A stretch of 64,000 nt of DNA from Streptococcus gallolyticus (GTDB taxonomy: Bacteria; Bacillota; Bacilli; Lactobacillales; Streptococcaceae). A program made the position numbers and the translations under genes. Positions within the stretch are counted from its first letter, which is position 1. Each line of letters opens with the position of its first letter. Of the stretch, positions 9,639 through 18,268 are shown one piece after another. The stretch covers positions 232,805-296,804 of the forward strand of contig JAIMFC010000001.1 in NCBI GenBank assembly GCA_019794795.1. The letters are read 5' to 3'. The notes beneath the pieces were generated by a model. That model was given only the letters and a program-made list of their open reading frames with translations. It was not told where the DNA came from and made no database searches.

Positions 9639-10494
9639 TCGAAAAATATTGCAAGGACTGGTCTTCTTTTTTACCAGTCTTTTAGGTTTTCTCTTTCTTT
9701 TCCAAGCTTTGATTCCGACAGCGCCAGCCCTTTTGACAAAAAAAGACTATGAAAAAACGGTTCGACCACAGTTGCATTATGTCGCTTTGGGAGATTCCTT
9801 GACTCAGGGAGTAGGAGACTCGACCAATCAAGGTGGCTTTGTCCCGCTCTTGTCTCAGTCTTTGACCAACGAATATGGTTATGAAGTCATTGCTGAAAAT
9901 TATGGTATTTCGGGAAATACCAGCAAGCAGATTTTAGTGCGCATACAGGAAGATAGTCAGTTAGCTGCCAGCCTAAAGAAGGCAGATGTCATGACTTTGA
10001 CGGTCGGGGGAAATGACTTGCGCTATGTGATTCTAAATAACATTCAGAGCTTAAAAATTTCTACCTTCACAAAGCCAGCCAAGGCTTACAGCAAACGTCT
10101 TAAAAAGATTATTGAGACTGCCCGACAAGAAAATAAGGATCTCCCTATCTACGTACTGGGCATTTACAATCCTTACTATCTAAATTTTCCTGAAATGACG
10201 GATATGCAGACGATTGTGGACAATTGGAATGAGACTACGCAAGCTAGCTTGAAAGGTTACGACAATGTTTATTTTGTCCCTATCAATGATTTGCTGTACC
10301 AAGGTTTGAATGGGCAGGATAGCTTTGATTCAAGCCGCTCCTCCTCGTCTTCGCAGACCTCTACAAGTTCCAGTCAGACCAATAATCTTCTCTATGAAGG
10401 AGACAATTTTCACCCCAATAATACGGGTTATGAAATCATGAAAGCAGCAGTAATGGAGAAAATTCATGAAACAAAAGACAAGTGGAAAAATTAA
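9631..10494 (+). CDS. Membrane-anchored SGNH/GDSL hydrolase
   Basis: This 287-residue protein has an N-terminal hydrophobic segment (about 8-27) that can be a signal anchor, then an extracellular SGNH hydrolase domain. Block I is ALGDSLTQG with the nucleophile Ser, block III is GGND, and block V is [12 protein letters not shown] with the catalytic His. A Ser-rich stretch of about 20 residues lies near 235-255, before block V. Such enzymes deacylate lipids or cell-wall sugars; the substrate is not evident. ATG 9631 overlaps degV and is preferred to the upstream in-frame codon at 9607 because it starts right at the signal sequence. Confidence 0.85.
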   Translation: MNNRKILQGLVFFFTSLLGFLFLFQALIPTAPALLTKKDYEKTVRPQLHYVALGDSLTQGVGDSTNQGGFVPLLSQSLTNEYGYEVIAENYGISGNTSKQILVRIQEDSQLAASLKKADVMTLTVGGNDLRYVILNNIQSLKISTFTKPAKAYSKRLKKIIETARQENKDLPIYVLGIYNPYYLNFPEMTDMQTIVDNWNETTQASLKGYDNVYFVPINDLLYQGLNGQDSFDSSRSSSSSQTSTSSSQTNNLLYEGDNFHPNNTGYEIMKAAVMEKIHETKDKWKN

Positions 10495-11062
10495 TGGTTG
10501 GAAATGGGCTTTTTTACTCTTGTTGTCTGCTCTGATAGCTGTCAGCCTGGTTCTCTTTTTTAGGATAACCAGTAGCAGAGAAAATACCAGCCAGATTGTG
10601 GTTAGCAGTAAAAAGGATCCTAAAATTGGAACATTTTCGACCAGTCGAGATCAGCTAAATGACACGATTGCGGCTTATCTCAAAGATTATCAGAAAAAAG
10701 GTTTTACCTATAAGGTTTATGCTACGAATCAACTGGTCTTGTTTGAAGGACAATATGAGCTCTTTGGAGCCGACATACCACTCTATATTTACTTCCAACC
10801 GAGTAAATTGGAAGATGGGAGTGTTTTGTTGACGGTGACGGAAATCTCAGCAGGAAGTCTTTCGTTTCCAAAAGCAGAGGTCTTGTCTTACTTGCAAAAT
10901 AATTATAAATTGCCCTCATTTATCAGTATCGACATAGAAGCAGCGACAGTAAAAGTTAGTCTATCAGATATAAAAAACGACTTGGGTATCTATGTAAAAG
11001 CCAACACAATTGACCTCTACAATGACCAAATATTATTTGATTTGTACCGTAGAAAATCTTGA
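10466..11062 (+). CDS. YpmS-like (DUF2140) membrane-anchored protein
   Basis: A 198-residue protein with a single transmembrane segment (about 12-31) and an extracytoplasmic domain. The order GTFSTSRDQLNDTIAAYLKDYQ, then FEGQYELFGADIPLYIYFQPS resembles the DUF2140/YpmS family, whose members often follow SGNH hydrolase genes. The start overlaps the previous gene by 29 bases, which supports joint expression. Its molecular function is unknown. Confidence 0.8.
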   Translation: MKQKTSGKINGWKWAFLLLLSALIAVSLVLFFRITSSRENTSQIVVSSKKDPKIGTFSTSRDQLNDTIAAYLKDYQKKGFTYKVYATNQLVLFEGQYELFGADIPLYIYFQPSKLEDGSVLLTVTEISAGSLSFPKAEVLSYLQNNYKLPSFISIDIEAATVKVSLSDIKNDLGIYVKANTIDLYNDQILFDLYRRKS

Positions 11063-11090
11063 AAAAAGGTTTGAAAAACCTGTTAAAAAC

Positions 11091-11119
11091 TTGACTATAA
11101 TCGTTTTTTCGGGTAAGAT
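11091..11119 (+). promoter_or_regulatory. Promoter of hup
   Basis: TTGACT at 11091-11096 and TAAGAT at 11114-11119 are separated by 17 bases, about 45 bases upstream of the HU gene. Confidence 0.75.
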
Positions 11120-11164
11120 AATAGGGTGAGTAAAAACTCAGAAAATTATTGGAGGACTTAGCAA

Positions 11165-11440
11165 ATGGCTAATAAACAAGATTTGATCGCAAAAGTTGCA
11201 GAAGCAACCTCATTGACTAAAAAAGATTCAGCAGCAGCAGTTGATGCAGTATTTGCAGCAGTAACTGACTACCTTGCAGCTGGTGAAAAAGTACAATTGA
11301 TCGGTTTCGGTAACTTTGAAGTTCGCGAACGTGCAGAACGTAAAGGTCGCAACCCTCAAACTAAAGAAGAAATCACAATCGCAGCTTCAAAAGTTCCAGC
11401 ATTCAAAGCTGGTAAAGCTCTTAAAGACGCTGTTAAATAG
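11165..11440 (+). CDS. hup: DNA-binding protein HU
   Basis: HU is the abundant histone-like protein that bends and compacts DNA. The 91 residues show the HU fold: [20 protein letters not shown], the dimer helix, [20 protein letters not shown] in the DNA-binding arm, and a C-terminal [15 protein letters not shown]. The codon choice is strongly biased, as in highly expressed genes. It has its own promoter, a GGAGG ribosome-binding site and its own terminator, so it is monocistronic. Confidence 0.97.
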   Translation: MANKQDLIAKVAEATSLTKKDSAAAVDAVFAAVTDYLAAGEKVQLIGFGNFEVRERAERKGRNPQTKEEITIAASKVPAFKAGKALKDAVK

Positions 11441-11450
11441 TTGCGACTTA

Positions 11451-11497
11451 AAAAGCCTATTGTATCAACGTTTCAGCGTTGTGCAGTAGGCTTTTTT
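11451..11497 (+). terminator. Terminator of hup
   Basis: AAAAGCCTA pairs with TAGGCTTTT around an inner ACG/CGT stem and is followed by a T-run. The remaining bases to 11667 hold no recognisable gene. Confidence 0.85.
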
Positions 11498-11667
11498 CTA
11501 TGTTTTGGGGAAAAACTTTAGTAGTTTTCCAAGACTTTGGTTACATTTTATTTTTTTAGTGATGTGGGGAGATATCTGATTTAGCATCTTTTAAAAAAGT
11601 AAACTTGGAAGTGAGTTCTTTATCAATATATTTGAGGTGTAATTTGATTGTGAGGATGGTGAAATAA

Positions 11668-11696
11668 TTGAAAACACATTTCCATAGAGTTATAAT
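11668..11696 (+). promoter_or_regulatory. Promoter of the 98-codon ORF
   Basis: TTGAAA at 11668-11673 and a perfect TATAAT at 11691-11696 are separated by 17 bases, 32 bases before the start codon. Confidence 0.7.
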
Positions 11697-11728
11697 TATA
11701 TTATGAATAAACTAAAGGAGAGGTAGTC

Positions 11729-12025
11729 ATGCAGATTATCGAAAGCTATCTACGTGTAGCGGAAAAAGCAGATACATTCAGCGAAATTTTTGGCTATCGT
11801 TTAGTAGCACCTATTTTTCCTGTAGCGGCTATCTATGGACCACAGGAAGAGAGCGATATCTTTGAGGCAAAATTGGATAAATGCATTAAAGATAAATATG
11901 ATTACTTTGAAGATGAATATGGCTATGACTCAGATGAAAAAGATGTAGACTACAACGTGAAAAGTATGTATTTTACGATTGTTAATATCATTAAGCACCG
12001 ATATGGTGCTTTTTTATCTCCCTAA
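11729..12025 (+). CDS. Small acidic protein of unknown function
   Basis: I do not recognise this 98-residue protein. It has a consensus promoter and a strong ribosome-binding site (AAGGAGAGG at 11714-11722), so it is very likely expressed. The C-terminal half is rich in Asp, Glu and Tyr (DKYDYFEDEYGYDSDEKD at about 54-71). No signal peptide or membrane segment is visible. The last ten codons encode the stem-loop of an intrinsic terminator, so the 3' end of the frame may be an accident of truncation or frameshift. A short remnant ORF follows. Function unknown. Confidence 0.6.
   Translation: MQIIESYLRVAEKADTFSEIFGYRLVAPIFPVAAIYGPQEESDIFEAKLDKCIKDKYDYFEDEYGYDSDEKDVDYNVKSMYFTIVNIIKHRYGAFLSP
11993..12015 (+). 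terminator. Terminator inside the 3' end of the 98-codon ORF
   Basis: AAGCACC pairs with GGTGCTT across a 5-base loop and runs into six Ts. The ORF stop comes after it, at 12023-12025. Confidence 0.75.
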
Positions 12026-12042
12026 AATGAAAGGTGGCAGAT

Positions 12043-12159
12043 ATGAACAAACAAATTTTGGAACTTACTCCTAATACTTTACCAAGAGTAGTATTAGTAT
12101 ATGTCAAAGAAAATATCTTGTTGGACAAGTTGGGAACCTCTTGTTTTGTCGTACTATAG
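12043..12159 (+). pseudogene. Short ORF, probable gene remnant
   Basis: A 38-codon ORF starts with ATG 12043 behind AAAGGTGG. Reading on in other frames gives RGQPVKIIRLSKL and further fragments separated by stops, which looks like a decayed gene. I recognise no family. From here to 12397 I see only A+T-rich sequence and a weak TCCAAC/GTTGGA hairpin at about 12365-12383. Confidence 0.3.
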
Positions 12160-12397
12160 AGGGGGCAACCTGTAAAAATTATTAGACTCTCAAAGTTGTA
12201 GATGAAAATTTTATTTATGGAAGTAGATAATTTCAACTAAGCATTGGTGGATTTCATAGCTATAATTGTAAAATATGTGTCTAACAGAGCTTTATAGAAA
12301 AGAATTAGAACTTGATGATAATTTTTTGATGTTTTGAAATGAGATAAGTAAAACAATACAAAAAATCCAACACGGAGGTTGGACTTTCAAGGAGATT

Positions 12398-12424
12398 ATC
12401 CTCTAGTCTAGTGAACTAGAGGAT
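12398..12424. repeat. Perfect 10-bp inverted repeat
   Basis: ATCCTCTAGT pairs with ACTAGAGGAT across a 7-base loop. There is no T-run, so an operator or the end of a decayed element is more likely than a terminator. Confidence 0.5.
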
Positions 12425-12473
12425 GAAATATTTAGGATACACCTATAGTATAAGGGATTGGCTTGCTGCTGAC

Positions 12474-12497
12474 ATCCGTCTCAGGTCTGATTTTACA
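12474..12497 (+). repeat. Short direct repeat, left copy
   Basis: ATCCGTCTCAGG then TCTGATTTTACA matches the segment at 17181-17205 except for one substitution and one extra T. The two copies flank the mevalonate block. Confidence 0.6.
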
Positions 12498-12520
12498 AAG
12501 ATACTATTTTGTGGTAGGAT
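12492..12520 (+). promoter_or_regulatory. Promoter of the GNAT gene
   Basis: TTTACA at 12492-12497, spacer 17, TAGGAT at 12515-12520, with an extended -10 TG at 12512-12513. Confidence 0.65.
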
Positions 12521-12543
12521 AAAACATCATAAGGAGAAAGCAT

Positions 12544-13011
12544 ATGATTCGAAGAGCAAGTCAGACAGACATTCCAGTCTTGATTCATTTTTTACAGCAG
12601 ATTTTATTGGTGCATCACCAGGTGCGTCCAGATATTTTTAAGGCAAAGGGGCAGAAGTTCTCATTTGAAGAATTAGAGAAACTGGTGCTCGATGACCAAA
12701 GACCGATTTTTGTTTATGAGAAAGAAGGGCAGATTTTAGGGCACCTTTTTTGTCAAATAAAGGAAGCTGACAGTAATGTGTTAGAGCTGATCAAAACGCT
12801 GTTTATCGATGATCTTTGTGTGGATGAGTCTGCTCGTGGTCAAGCCATCGGCCAAAAACTCATGGACTTCGCTAAGGAATATGCTAAAGAACTTAGCTGT
12901 CACAATCTGACCTTAGATGTTTGGAATGATAATGCAGGTGCAGCTCGCTTTTATGAACGCTTGGGTATGTCAGCGCAGAAAACACGACTGGAAATGATGT
13001 TAGAAGATTAG
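12544..13011 (+). CDS. GNAT family N-acetyltransferase
   Basis: This 155-residue acetyltransferase transfers an acetyl group from acetyl-CoA to an unknown amine. The acetyl-CoA binding segment is LFIDDLCVDESARGQAIGQKLM (about 89-110, a variant of the usual RGxGxG), and the C-terminal NDNAGAARFYERLGM is the classical GNAT motif B. AAGGAGAAAG precedes the ATG at good distance. Substrate cannot be inferred. Confidence 0.88.
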   Translation: MIRRASQTDIPVLIHFLQQILLVHHQVRPDIFKAKGQKFSFEELEKLVLDDQRPIFVYEKEGQILGHLFCQIKEADSNVLELIKTLFIDDLCVDESARGQAIGQKLMDFAKEYAKELSCHNLTLDVWNDNAGAARFYERLGMSAQKTRLEMMLED

Positions 13012-13017
13012 AAAGAA

Positions 13018-13232
13018 AGTGGGACAAAAATCGTGATTTCGCAGAAATCGATTTTCCCTCACATCTTTAATTTAAGGTTCGGGCTGAAATAGTCTCTCCC
13101 CAGACTATTTCACTCCCACTTCTATTCGAAATTACTTGCGTAGCAAGGGATGAGAACATTCAGTCAACCACTACATCAAACTGTTAAAACTATAAAAATT
13201 TGAGAACTTGAAACTTTTTGCCCAAGTTCTTT
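13018..13232 (-). repeat. Interspersed repeat with hairpin ends, copy C (inverted)
   Basis: Read on the minus strand it opens with a hairpin just past the mvaA stop (AGAACTTG paired with CAAGTTCT, with GGGCAAAAAGT in between), then AGTTTGATGTAGTGGTTGACTGAAT as in the other copies, and ends with TTTTTGTCCCAC next to the GNAT gene. The middle carries extra sequence absent from copy A. The first hairpin is placed to terminate mvaA transcription. Confidence 0.7.
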
Positions 13233-13240
13233 TTACATAT

Positions 13241-14500
13241 CTATGGAGTGCGTACCTGCGTCAAAAGTTTTTCGGCTGTCTCCAAATTCATATGTTTTTC
13301 TTGACGAAGGAGACGAGCGACCTCTTCAATTTCGTTTTCTATGGCTCCAGCCAACATAGCTAGGGATTTTGCATGGAGTTTCATATGCCCTTGCTGGATG
13401 CCAGATGTCACCAAAGCCCGCAGTGCTGCAAAGTTTTGGCAGAGTCCGACGGACACGATGAGACCGGCTAGGGTACGGGCGTCGGGGTGACCAAGGAGGT
13501 CAAAGGCAACCTGAACTTTTGGATTGAGACCAATGGAGCCTCCGACAGTTGCAATAGGCATTGGCAGGGTCAAGCTCCCAACTAATGCTTCTCCGTCAAT
13601 GGTCCAAGTTGACAATCCGCGGTAAATCCCATCACGGCTGGCATAGGCGTGGGAACCGGCTTCAACAGCTCGCCAATCATTTCCGGTCGCGACAACAAGA
13701 GCATCAATCCCATTGAAAATCCCCTTGTTATGCGTAGCTGCCCGATAGGGATCGACTTGAGCAAGTTTGCTAGCAAGAGCTAGCTTTTCTGCTGTTTCTT
13801 GAGCAAGGGCGGGATCTGTATGGAGACTGGAAATCTTAATACGGCAGCTGGCTGTCACTAGTGAATCAGTCGCATAGTTGGATAGAATCGCCATGAGACT
13901 TTTTCCAGCGGTCACATTTTCCAGATAATCCTTAATCCCTTCAAGCATGGTATTGAGGATATTGGCCCCCATAGCTTCTTGGACATCCACGTGTAGGTAG
14001 AGAATGAGGAACTGCTCCTTGATTTCCACTGAAATTTTTCGTGCACCACCTCCTCTTTTGACAATGGAAGGGTGGGCTTGATTGGCAAGGGAGATAATCT
14101 GCTGGCTATTTTCCAGCAATTCAGCGCGAGCTTTTTCCATATCGACTACATCATAAAGGGCAACCTGACCAATCATGAGCCGCTCTTCAATGCTGGTTGT
14201 AAAGCCACCGGACTTGGCAATGATTTTGGCGCCAAATGAACAGGCAGCGACAACAGAAGGCTCCTCTGTTACTATAGGAATGCGGTATTCATAGTCATTG
14301 ACTGTAAATTCTGGAACAACAGAAAATGGCAGAGAAAAGGTCCCAAGATGGTTTTCTGCCATCTTTCCAGCAACGGTTTCTGGTAAATTACGGTCTTCCT
14401 CTAAAATCTGACATGTTTCTTCAGACAGCTCCGTCTTGTCAGCTAAAATACGAATACGCTCCTGGCGTGTTTTTTTATAAAATCCTGAAAAATCTGACAT
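13241..14500 (-). CDS. mvaA: Class II hydroxymethylglutaryl-CoA reductase
   Basis: The enzyme reduces HMG-CoA to mevalonate, the committed step of the mevalonate pathway. The 419-residue chain has the class II motifs: Glu in VTEEPSVVAACSFGAKI (about 77-93), the Lys/Asp pair in AATHNKGIFNGIDALVVATGND, and His near GHMKLHAK. Length is normal. It is the last gene of a minus-strand group after mvaS. The repeat element at 14521-14757 separates it from mvaS, so read-through from mvaS may be reduced or mvaA may have its own promoter. Confidence 0.96.
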   Translation of the reverse strand: MSDFSGFYKKTRQERIRILADKTELSEETCQILEEDRNLPETVAGKMAENHLGTFSLPFSVVPEFTVNDYEYRIPIVTEEPSVVAACSFGAKIIAKSGGFTTSIEERLMIGQVALYDVVDMEKARAELLENSQQIISLANQAHPSIVKRGGGARKISVEIKEQFLILYLHVDVQEAMGANILNTMLEGIKDYLENVTAGKSLMAILSNYATDSLVTASCRIKISSLHTDPALAQETAEKLALASKLAQVDPYRAATHNKGIFNGIDALVVATGNDWRAVEAGSHAYASRDGIYRGLSTWTIDGEALVGSLTLPMPIATVGGSIGLNPKVQVAFDLLGHPDARTLAGLIVSVGLCQNFAALRALVTSGIQQGHMKLHAKSLAMLAGAIENEIEEVARLLRQEKHMNLETAEKLLTQVRTP

Positions 14501-14520
14501 ACGATTCCTTTCACATCAAA

Positions 14521-14757
14521 AGGGAGTGGGAAAGAACTCATAGCAATCAACAAAGAGTTCCCTTCGCTCCCTTATTTTTTAGCTCAGGCAGAAAACGTCC
14601 ACTGGACCTTTTCTCTCCCACCCCCGCACAGTTGATTAGGCTATCTTTGAAGCTTGAAAAGCGAACAAAGATGCCAATCAGCACCCGACAACCACTGCGT
14701 CTTGCAATTCTAGCTCAAATAAAATTAGGAGTTGGACTTTTTGCCCAGCTCCGTATT
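14521..14757 (-). repeat. Interspersed repeat with hairpin ends, copy D (diverged, inverted)
   Basis: On the minus strand a hairpin (GGAGCTGG / CCAACTCC around GCAAAAAGT) lies directly behind the mvaS stop, followed by GACGCAGTGGTTG and, further on, GCGGGGGTGGGAG. The order matches copies A-C, though the sequence is diverged. It fills the mvaS-mvaA gap. Confidence 0.6.
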
Positions 14758-14758
14758 T

Positions 14759-15910
14759 TTATCCTTTGCGATAAATTCGCTTGTGGTCTTCAATTTTTTG
14801 GAGGGAAAATGGAGCGGTATCAGTTAGTTCAACTGAGTTACCATCTGCGTCTACTTGGATTTCTTCGAAGAAAATTTCCTCGTATTGCGCAACAGTCAAT
14901 TGCTCACGAGCTTGTAATTTCTCCAAACGTTTGCTGTCGAGTTGATCACGGAAGCCTTCAACTAAGCGTCCGCTGAAAATTTCACAGACAGCTCCACTAC
15001 CATAACTATAAAAGAGGACCTGGTCATCTGCCTGGATAGCTTGGCTATTTTCCAGCAGAGAAAGTAAAGAAAGGAAAATAGAACCAGTATAGATATTACC
15101 CACGATTTGGTTGTAAATGATAGCCTCGTGGAAACGGGCTGTTAAGCGTTCCAAATCCTCTTCTTGGGCAATAGCTTGAAGTCCCTTAAGTCCCTGTTTT
15201 GAGAAAGGAATGTGCAAGCACATGGCTGCAAAATCCGCCAAAGTCTTACCAGTTTTTTCTTGGTAACGAGCAAAGGTAGTCGTCAAGCAATCAGTGTATT
15301 GTTCAGTTGAAAATTTTCCATCTACGCGAGGGTACTTGTCATAGTTAGGACGCCAGAAGTCCATGATATCACGGGTTTGGCAGATATTATCATTGTTGAG
15401 AACCATAACACGAGGATCAGCAGAGACCAACATGGCAATAGCGCCAGCCCCTTGAGTGGACTCCCCACCAGAAGCAATTCCGTACTTGGCAATGTCGCTA
15501 GCAATTACCAAGACTTTTGAATCAGGAAATTGTGCCACATGGCTCTTAGCGAGGCTCAGACCAGCGGTTGCCCCATAGCAGGCTTCCTTGATTTCAATAG
15601 AGCGTGCGAAGGGTTGGATTCCCAAAAGGCCGTGAATATAGACGGCCGCTGCCTTGCTTTGGTCGATACTAGACTCTGTACCGACGATCACCATGTCGAT
15701 AGCTTCTTTGTCTTCGTCGGTCAAAATAGCTTGCGCTGCTTGAGCACCTAGGGTGACAATATCTTGACTGACTGGAGCAACAGCCATTTGGCTTTGCATG
15801 AGTCCGATTTTAAATTTATTTGGGTCAATATCGCGGGCAGCTGCCAAGTCTGCTAAGTCGAGGACATAGCTGGGGGCAGCAAAACCAATTTTATCTATAC
15901 CAATATTCAT
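14759..15910 (-). CDS. mvaS: Hydroxymethylglutaryl-CoA synthase
   Basis: This 383-residue thiolase-fold enzyme condenses acetoacetyl-CoA with acetyl-CoA to give HMG-CoA. The catalytic Cys is in IKEACYGATAGL (about 106-117), the Glu in VGTESSID (about 76-83) and the His in LHIPFSKQG. The start lies 3 bases past the thiolase stop, so the two are cotranscribed and it receives the thiolase product. Confidence 0.96.
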   Translation of the reverse strand: MNIGIDKIGFAAPSYVLDLADLAAARDIDPNKFKIGLMQSQMAVAPVSQDIVTLGAQAAQAILTDEDKEAIDMVIVGTESSIDQSKAAAVYIHGLLGIQPFARSIEIKEACYGATAGLSLAKSHVAQFPDSKVLVIASDIAKYGIASGGESTQGAGAIAMLVSADPRVMVLNNDNICQTRDIMDFWRPNYDKYPRVDGKFSTEQYTDCLTTTFARYQEKTGKTLADFAAMCLHIPFSKQGLKGLQAIAQEEDLERLTARFHEAIIYNQIVGNIYTGSIFLSLLSLLENSQAIQADDQVLFYSYGSGAVCEIFSGRLVEGFRDQLDSKRLEKLQAREQLTVAQYEEIFFEEIQVDADGNSVELTDTAPFSLQKIEDHKRIYRKG

Positions 15911-15913
15911 TTT

Positions 15914-17095
15914 CTATCCTTTTGCATTTGAAATAATAAGGGAAATCCCTTGCCCTCCACCAATACAGAGAGAGCAGAGGCCCAATTTTTCTTGACGTTT
16001 TTCTAATTCGTGAATGAGGCTAACCAAGATTCGAGCACCGCTGGCACCGATTGGGTGGCCAAGGGCAATAGCACCGCCATTCACATTGATTTTTTCAGCT
16101 GGAATGCCTAATTCGCGGGCCACAGGAATAGCTTGGGCTGCGAAGGCTTCATTTAATTCGAAGAGATCGATATTTTCAACAGATAAGCCAGCTTTTTTGA
16201 GTGCTTTTTGACTAGCAGGAATTGGTCCCAATCCCATAAGGTCTGGTGAGATACCAGCAGTTGCATAGCTTTCAATGTAGGCTAGTGGTTCAATCCCTAA
16301 TTCATTAGCTTTCTCGTCTGACATCAGCACCAAAACAGCGCAACCGTCATTGATACCAGAAGCATTTCCTGCCGTTACGCTACCGTCTTTTTTGAAGGCA
16401 GGACGCAGTTGAGCCAGTTTTTCTAATGATGTAGAGCGAGGATACTCGTCGGTGTCAAAGGTGATTTTCTGACGACCAAGTTTGACGGCTAAAGGAACAA
16501 TCTCATCAGCGAAGCGACCATTTTCAAGAGCTCGCGCAGCTTTTTCCTGACTAGAAAGGGCAAAGGCATCTTGTTCTTCGCGGGAAATACCGTGGAGTTC
16601 CGCTACATTTTCAGCGGTAATCCCCATATGCTCTCCAGAAAAAGCATCTGTTAAACCATCTAGGAGCAGACTATCTGCTAGAGATAGGTGGCCCAATTTG
16701 CTACCGAAACGAGCTTCTTTATTGATATAAGCTGCTTGGCTCATCATTTCAATACCACCAGCCAGCACGACATCGTTGTCACCTAGGAGGATGGATTGAG
16801 CAGCCAGAAGAACAGCTTTTAAGCCTGAGCCACAGACCTTATTGACTGTGTAGGCAGAAACTTCTTCAGGAATACCTGCAGTAATCGCAATCTGGCGGGC
16901 AATATTTTGTCCATGACCAGCAGATAAGACATTTCCGAAAATCACTTCATCAATAAGAGTAGTAGGAATATTTTTTTGTTCGAGGGCATAACTGGTTACA
17001 TCGGCACCCAGCTGAGCCATTTTCATGTCTTTAAGACTACCTCCAAAGTTGCCGATGGCAGAGCGGTAGGCAGAGACAATAGCGACTTTTTTCAT
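15914..17095 (-). CDS. Acetyl-CoA acetyltransferase (biosynthetic thiolase)
   Basis: The 393-residue enzyme joins two acetyl-CoA to acetoacetyl-CoA, the first step of the mevalonate route. Catalytic residues are visible: Cys in [12 protein letters not shown] (about 84-95), His in [14 protein letters not shown] and the second Cys in [10 protein letters not shown] near the C-terminus. AGGAGT precedes the ATG on the minus strand. As first gene of the thiolase-mvaS-mvaA group it makes the upper pathway complete here. Enterococci instead use a thiolase-reductase fusion. Confidence 0.95.
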   Translation of the reverse strand: MKKVAIVSAYRSAIGNFGGSLKDMKMAQLGADVTSYALEQKNIPTTLIDEVIFGNVLSAGHGQNIARQIAITAGIPEEVSAYTVNKVCGSGLKAVLLAAQSILLGDNDVVLAGGIEMMSQAAYINKEARFGSKLGHLSLADSLLLDGLTDAFSGEHMGITAENVAELHGISREEQDAFALSSQEKAARALENGRFADEIVPLAVKLGRQKITFDTDEYPRSTSLEKLAQLRPAFKKDGSVTAGNASGINDGCAVLVLMSDEKANELGIEPLAYIESYATAGISPDLMGLGPIPASQKALKKAGLSVENIDLFELNEAFAAQAIPVARELGIPAEKINVNGGAIALGHPIGASGARILVSLIHELEKRQEKLGLCSLCIGGGQGISLIISNAKG

Positions 17096-17112
17096 GATGA
17101 CTCCTGTCTTTT

Positions 17113-17149
17113 AGACACCCATAGTGTCTTAATCAGCCTTTCCATTATA
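17113..17149 (-). promoter_or_regulatory. Promoter and inverted repeat upstream of the mevalonate genes
   Basis: On the minus strand an extended -10 TGATATAAT covers 17144-17152. Between it and the start codon lies a perfect inverted repeat AGACAC-N5-GTGTCT at 17113-17129, placed where an operator would be. I do not know which regulator recognises it. Confidence 0.5.
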
Positions 17150-17180
17150 TCATGTTTAGCTAAAAAAGTTTGGAAAGATT

Positions 17181-17205
17181 ATCCGTCTCAGGGCTGATTT
17201 TTACA
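17181..17205 (+). repeat. Short direct repeat, right copy
   Basis: ATCCGTCTCAGG then GCTGATTTTTACA. This is the second copy of the element at 12474-12497, in the same orientation on the other side of the mevalonate block. Confidence 0.6.
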
Positions 17206-17321
17206 GATAAAACCATGAAAACGCAACCACCTTCCCATAAGTCTAGCTTTTTTTATGTTTTTTGTGTAGAATAGAAAGGTAAAAGAGGGCAACCTCAAAA
17301 TAAAAAGGAGAATCCAATAGA

Positions 17322-18014
17322 ATGGTAAAATTGGTTTTTGCTCGCCACGGTGAGTCAGAATGGAACAAAGCTAACCTTTTCACAGGTTGGGCTGACGTTG
17401 ATTTGTCAGAAAAAGGAACACAACAAGCGATTGACGCTGGTAAATTGATTAAAGAAGCTGGCATCGAATTTGACCTTGCTTACACATCAGTTTTGAAACG
17501 TGCGATTAAAACAACAAACCTTGCTCTTGAAGCAGCTGACCAACTTTGGGTACCAGTTGAAAAATCATGGCGCTTGAACGAACGTCACTACGGTGGTTTG
17601 ACAGGTAAAAACAAAGCAGAAGCAGCTGAGCAATTTGGTGATGAACAAGTTCACATCTGGCGCCGTTCATACGACACATTGCCACCAGATATGGCAAAAG
17701 ATGATGAGCATTCAGCTCACACAGACCGTCGTTACGCACACCTTGATGACTCAGTTATTCCAGATGCTGAAAACTTGAAAGTGACTTTGGAACGCGCTCT
17801 TCCATTCTGGGAAGATAAAATCGCTCCAGCACTTAAAGATGGTAAAAACGTATTCGTAGGTGCACACGGTAACTCAATCCGTGCCCTTGTAAAACACATC
17901 AAACAATTGTCTGACGATGAAATCATGGACGTTGAAATTCCAAACTTCCCACCATTGGTATTTGAATTGGACGAAAAATTGAACATCGTTTCAGAATACT
18001 ACCTTGGTAAGTAA
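17322..18014 (+). CDS. gpmA: 2,3-bisphosphoglycerate-dependent phosphoglycerate mutase
   Basis: The glycolytic enzyme interconverts 3- and 2-phosphoglycerate. The 230-residue protein has the phosphohistidine motif [18 protein letters not shown] (about 6-23), [14 protein letters not shown] and the second histidine in [10 protein letters not shown]. Codon use is strongly biased to the preferred set, as expected for a highly expressed glycolytic gene. AAAGGAG precedes the ATG. A repeat copy with a terminator-like hairpin follows directly. Confidence 0.97.
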   Translation: MVKLVFARHGESEWNKANLFTGWADVDLSEKGTQQAIDAGKLIKEAGIEFDLAYTSVLKRAIKTTNLALEAADQLWVPVEKSWRLNERHYGGLTGKNKAEAAEQFGDEQVHIWRRSYDTLPPDMAKDDEHSAHTDRRYAHLDDSVIPDAENLKVTLERALPFWEDKIAPALKDGKNVFVGAHGNSIRALVKHIKQLSDDEIMDVEIPNFPPLVFELDEKLNIVSEYYLGK

Positions 18015-18025
18015 TTCTGGAGGAA

Positions 18026-18204
18026 GAGCCTGGGACAAAAGTCTCAGGCTCTCAAACTTTTATAACTTTAACAGTTTGACGCAGTGGTTGACTGAATGTT
18101 CTCATCTCTTGCTAGGCAAGCGATTTTGACCAATCTAGTCAACTGTGCGGAGGTGGGACGACAAAATCGATTTCTGCGAAATCACGATCTTTGTCCCACT
18201 CTCT
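18026..18204 (+). repeat. Interspersed repeat with hairpin ends, copy B
   Basis: Nearly identical to copy A. It begins 12 bases after the gpmA stop with GAGCCTG/CAGGCTC around GGACAAAAGTCT, a likely terminator, and ends with TTTGTCCCACTC, the partner of GTGGGACGACAAA further in. Compared with copy A it has an extra CGAAATCACGATC near the distal end, shared with copy C. Confidence 0.75.
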
Positions 18205-18268
18205 TTTTGTACCCTTCTTTCTATCAATATGCTAGAATATTTGTGATAGAAATTACTTAGGAGAAATG

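Noticed and set aside
10330..10390. Serine-rich repeat in the SGNH hydrolase as a sign of a surface adhesin
   Set aside because: It is a single short low-complexity linker inside a catalytic domain protein, without repeats or a sorting signal.
12423..12641. 72-codon frame overlapping the GNAT start
   Set aside because: It crosses the GNAT promoter and coding start in another frame and has no ribosome-binding site.
14326..14976. 216-codon plus-strand frame over mvaA, repeat copy D and mvaS
   Set aside because: It runs antisense across the ends of two certain genes and an interspersed repeat, and the predicted protein looks random.
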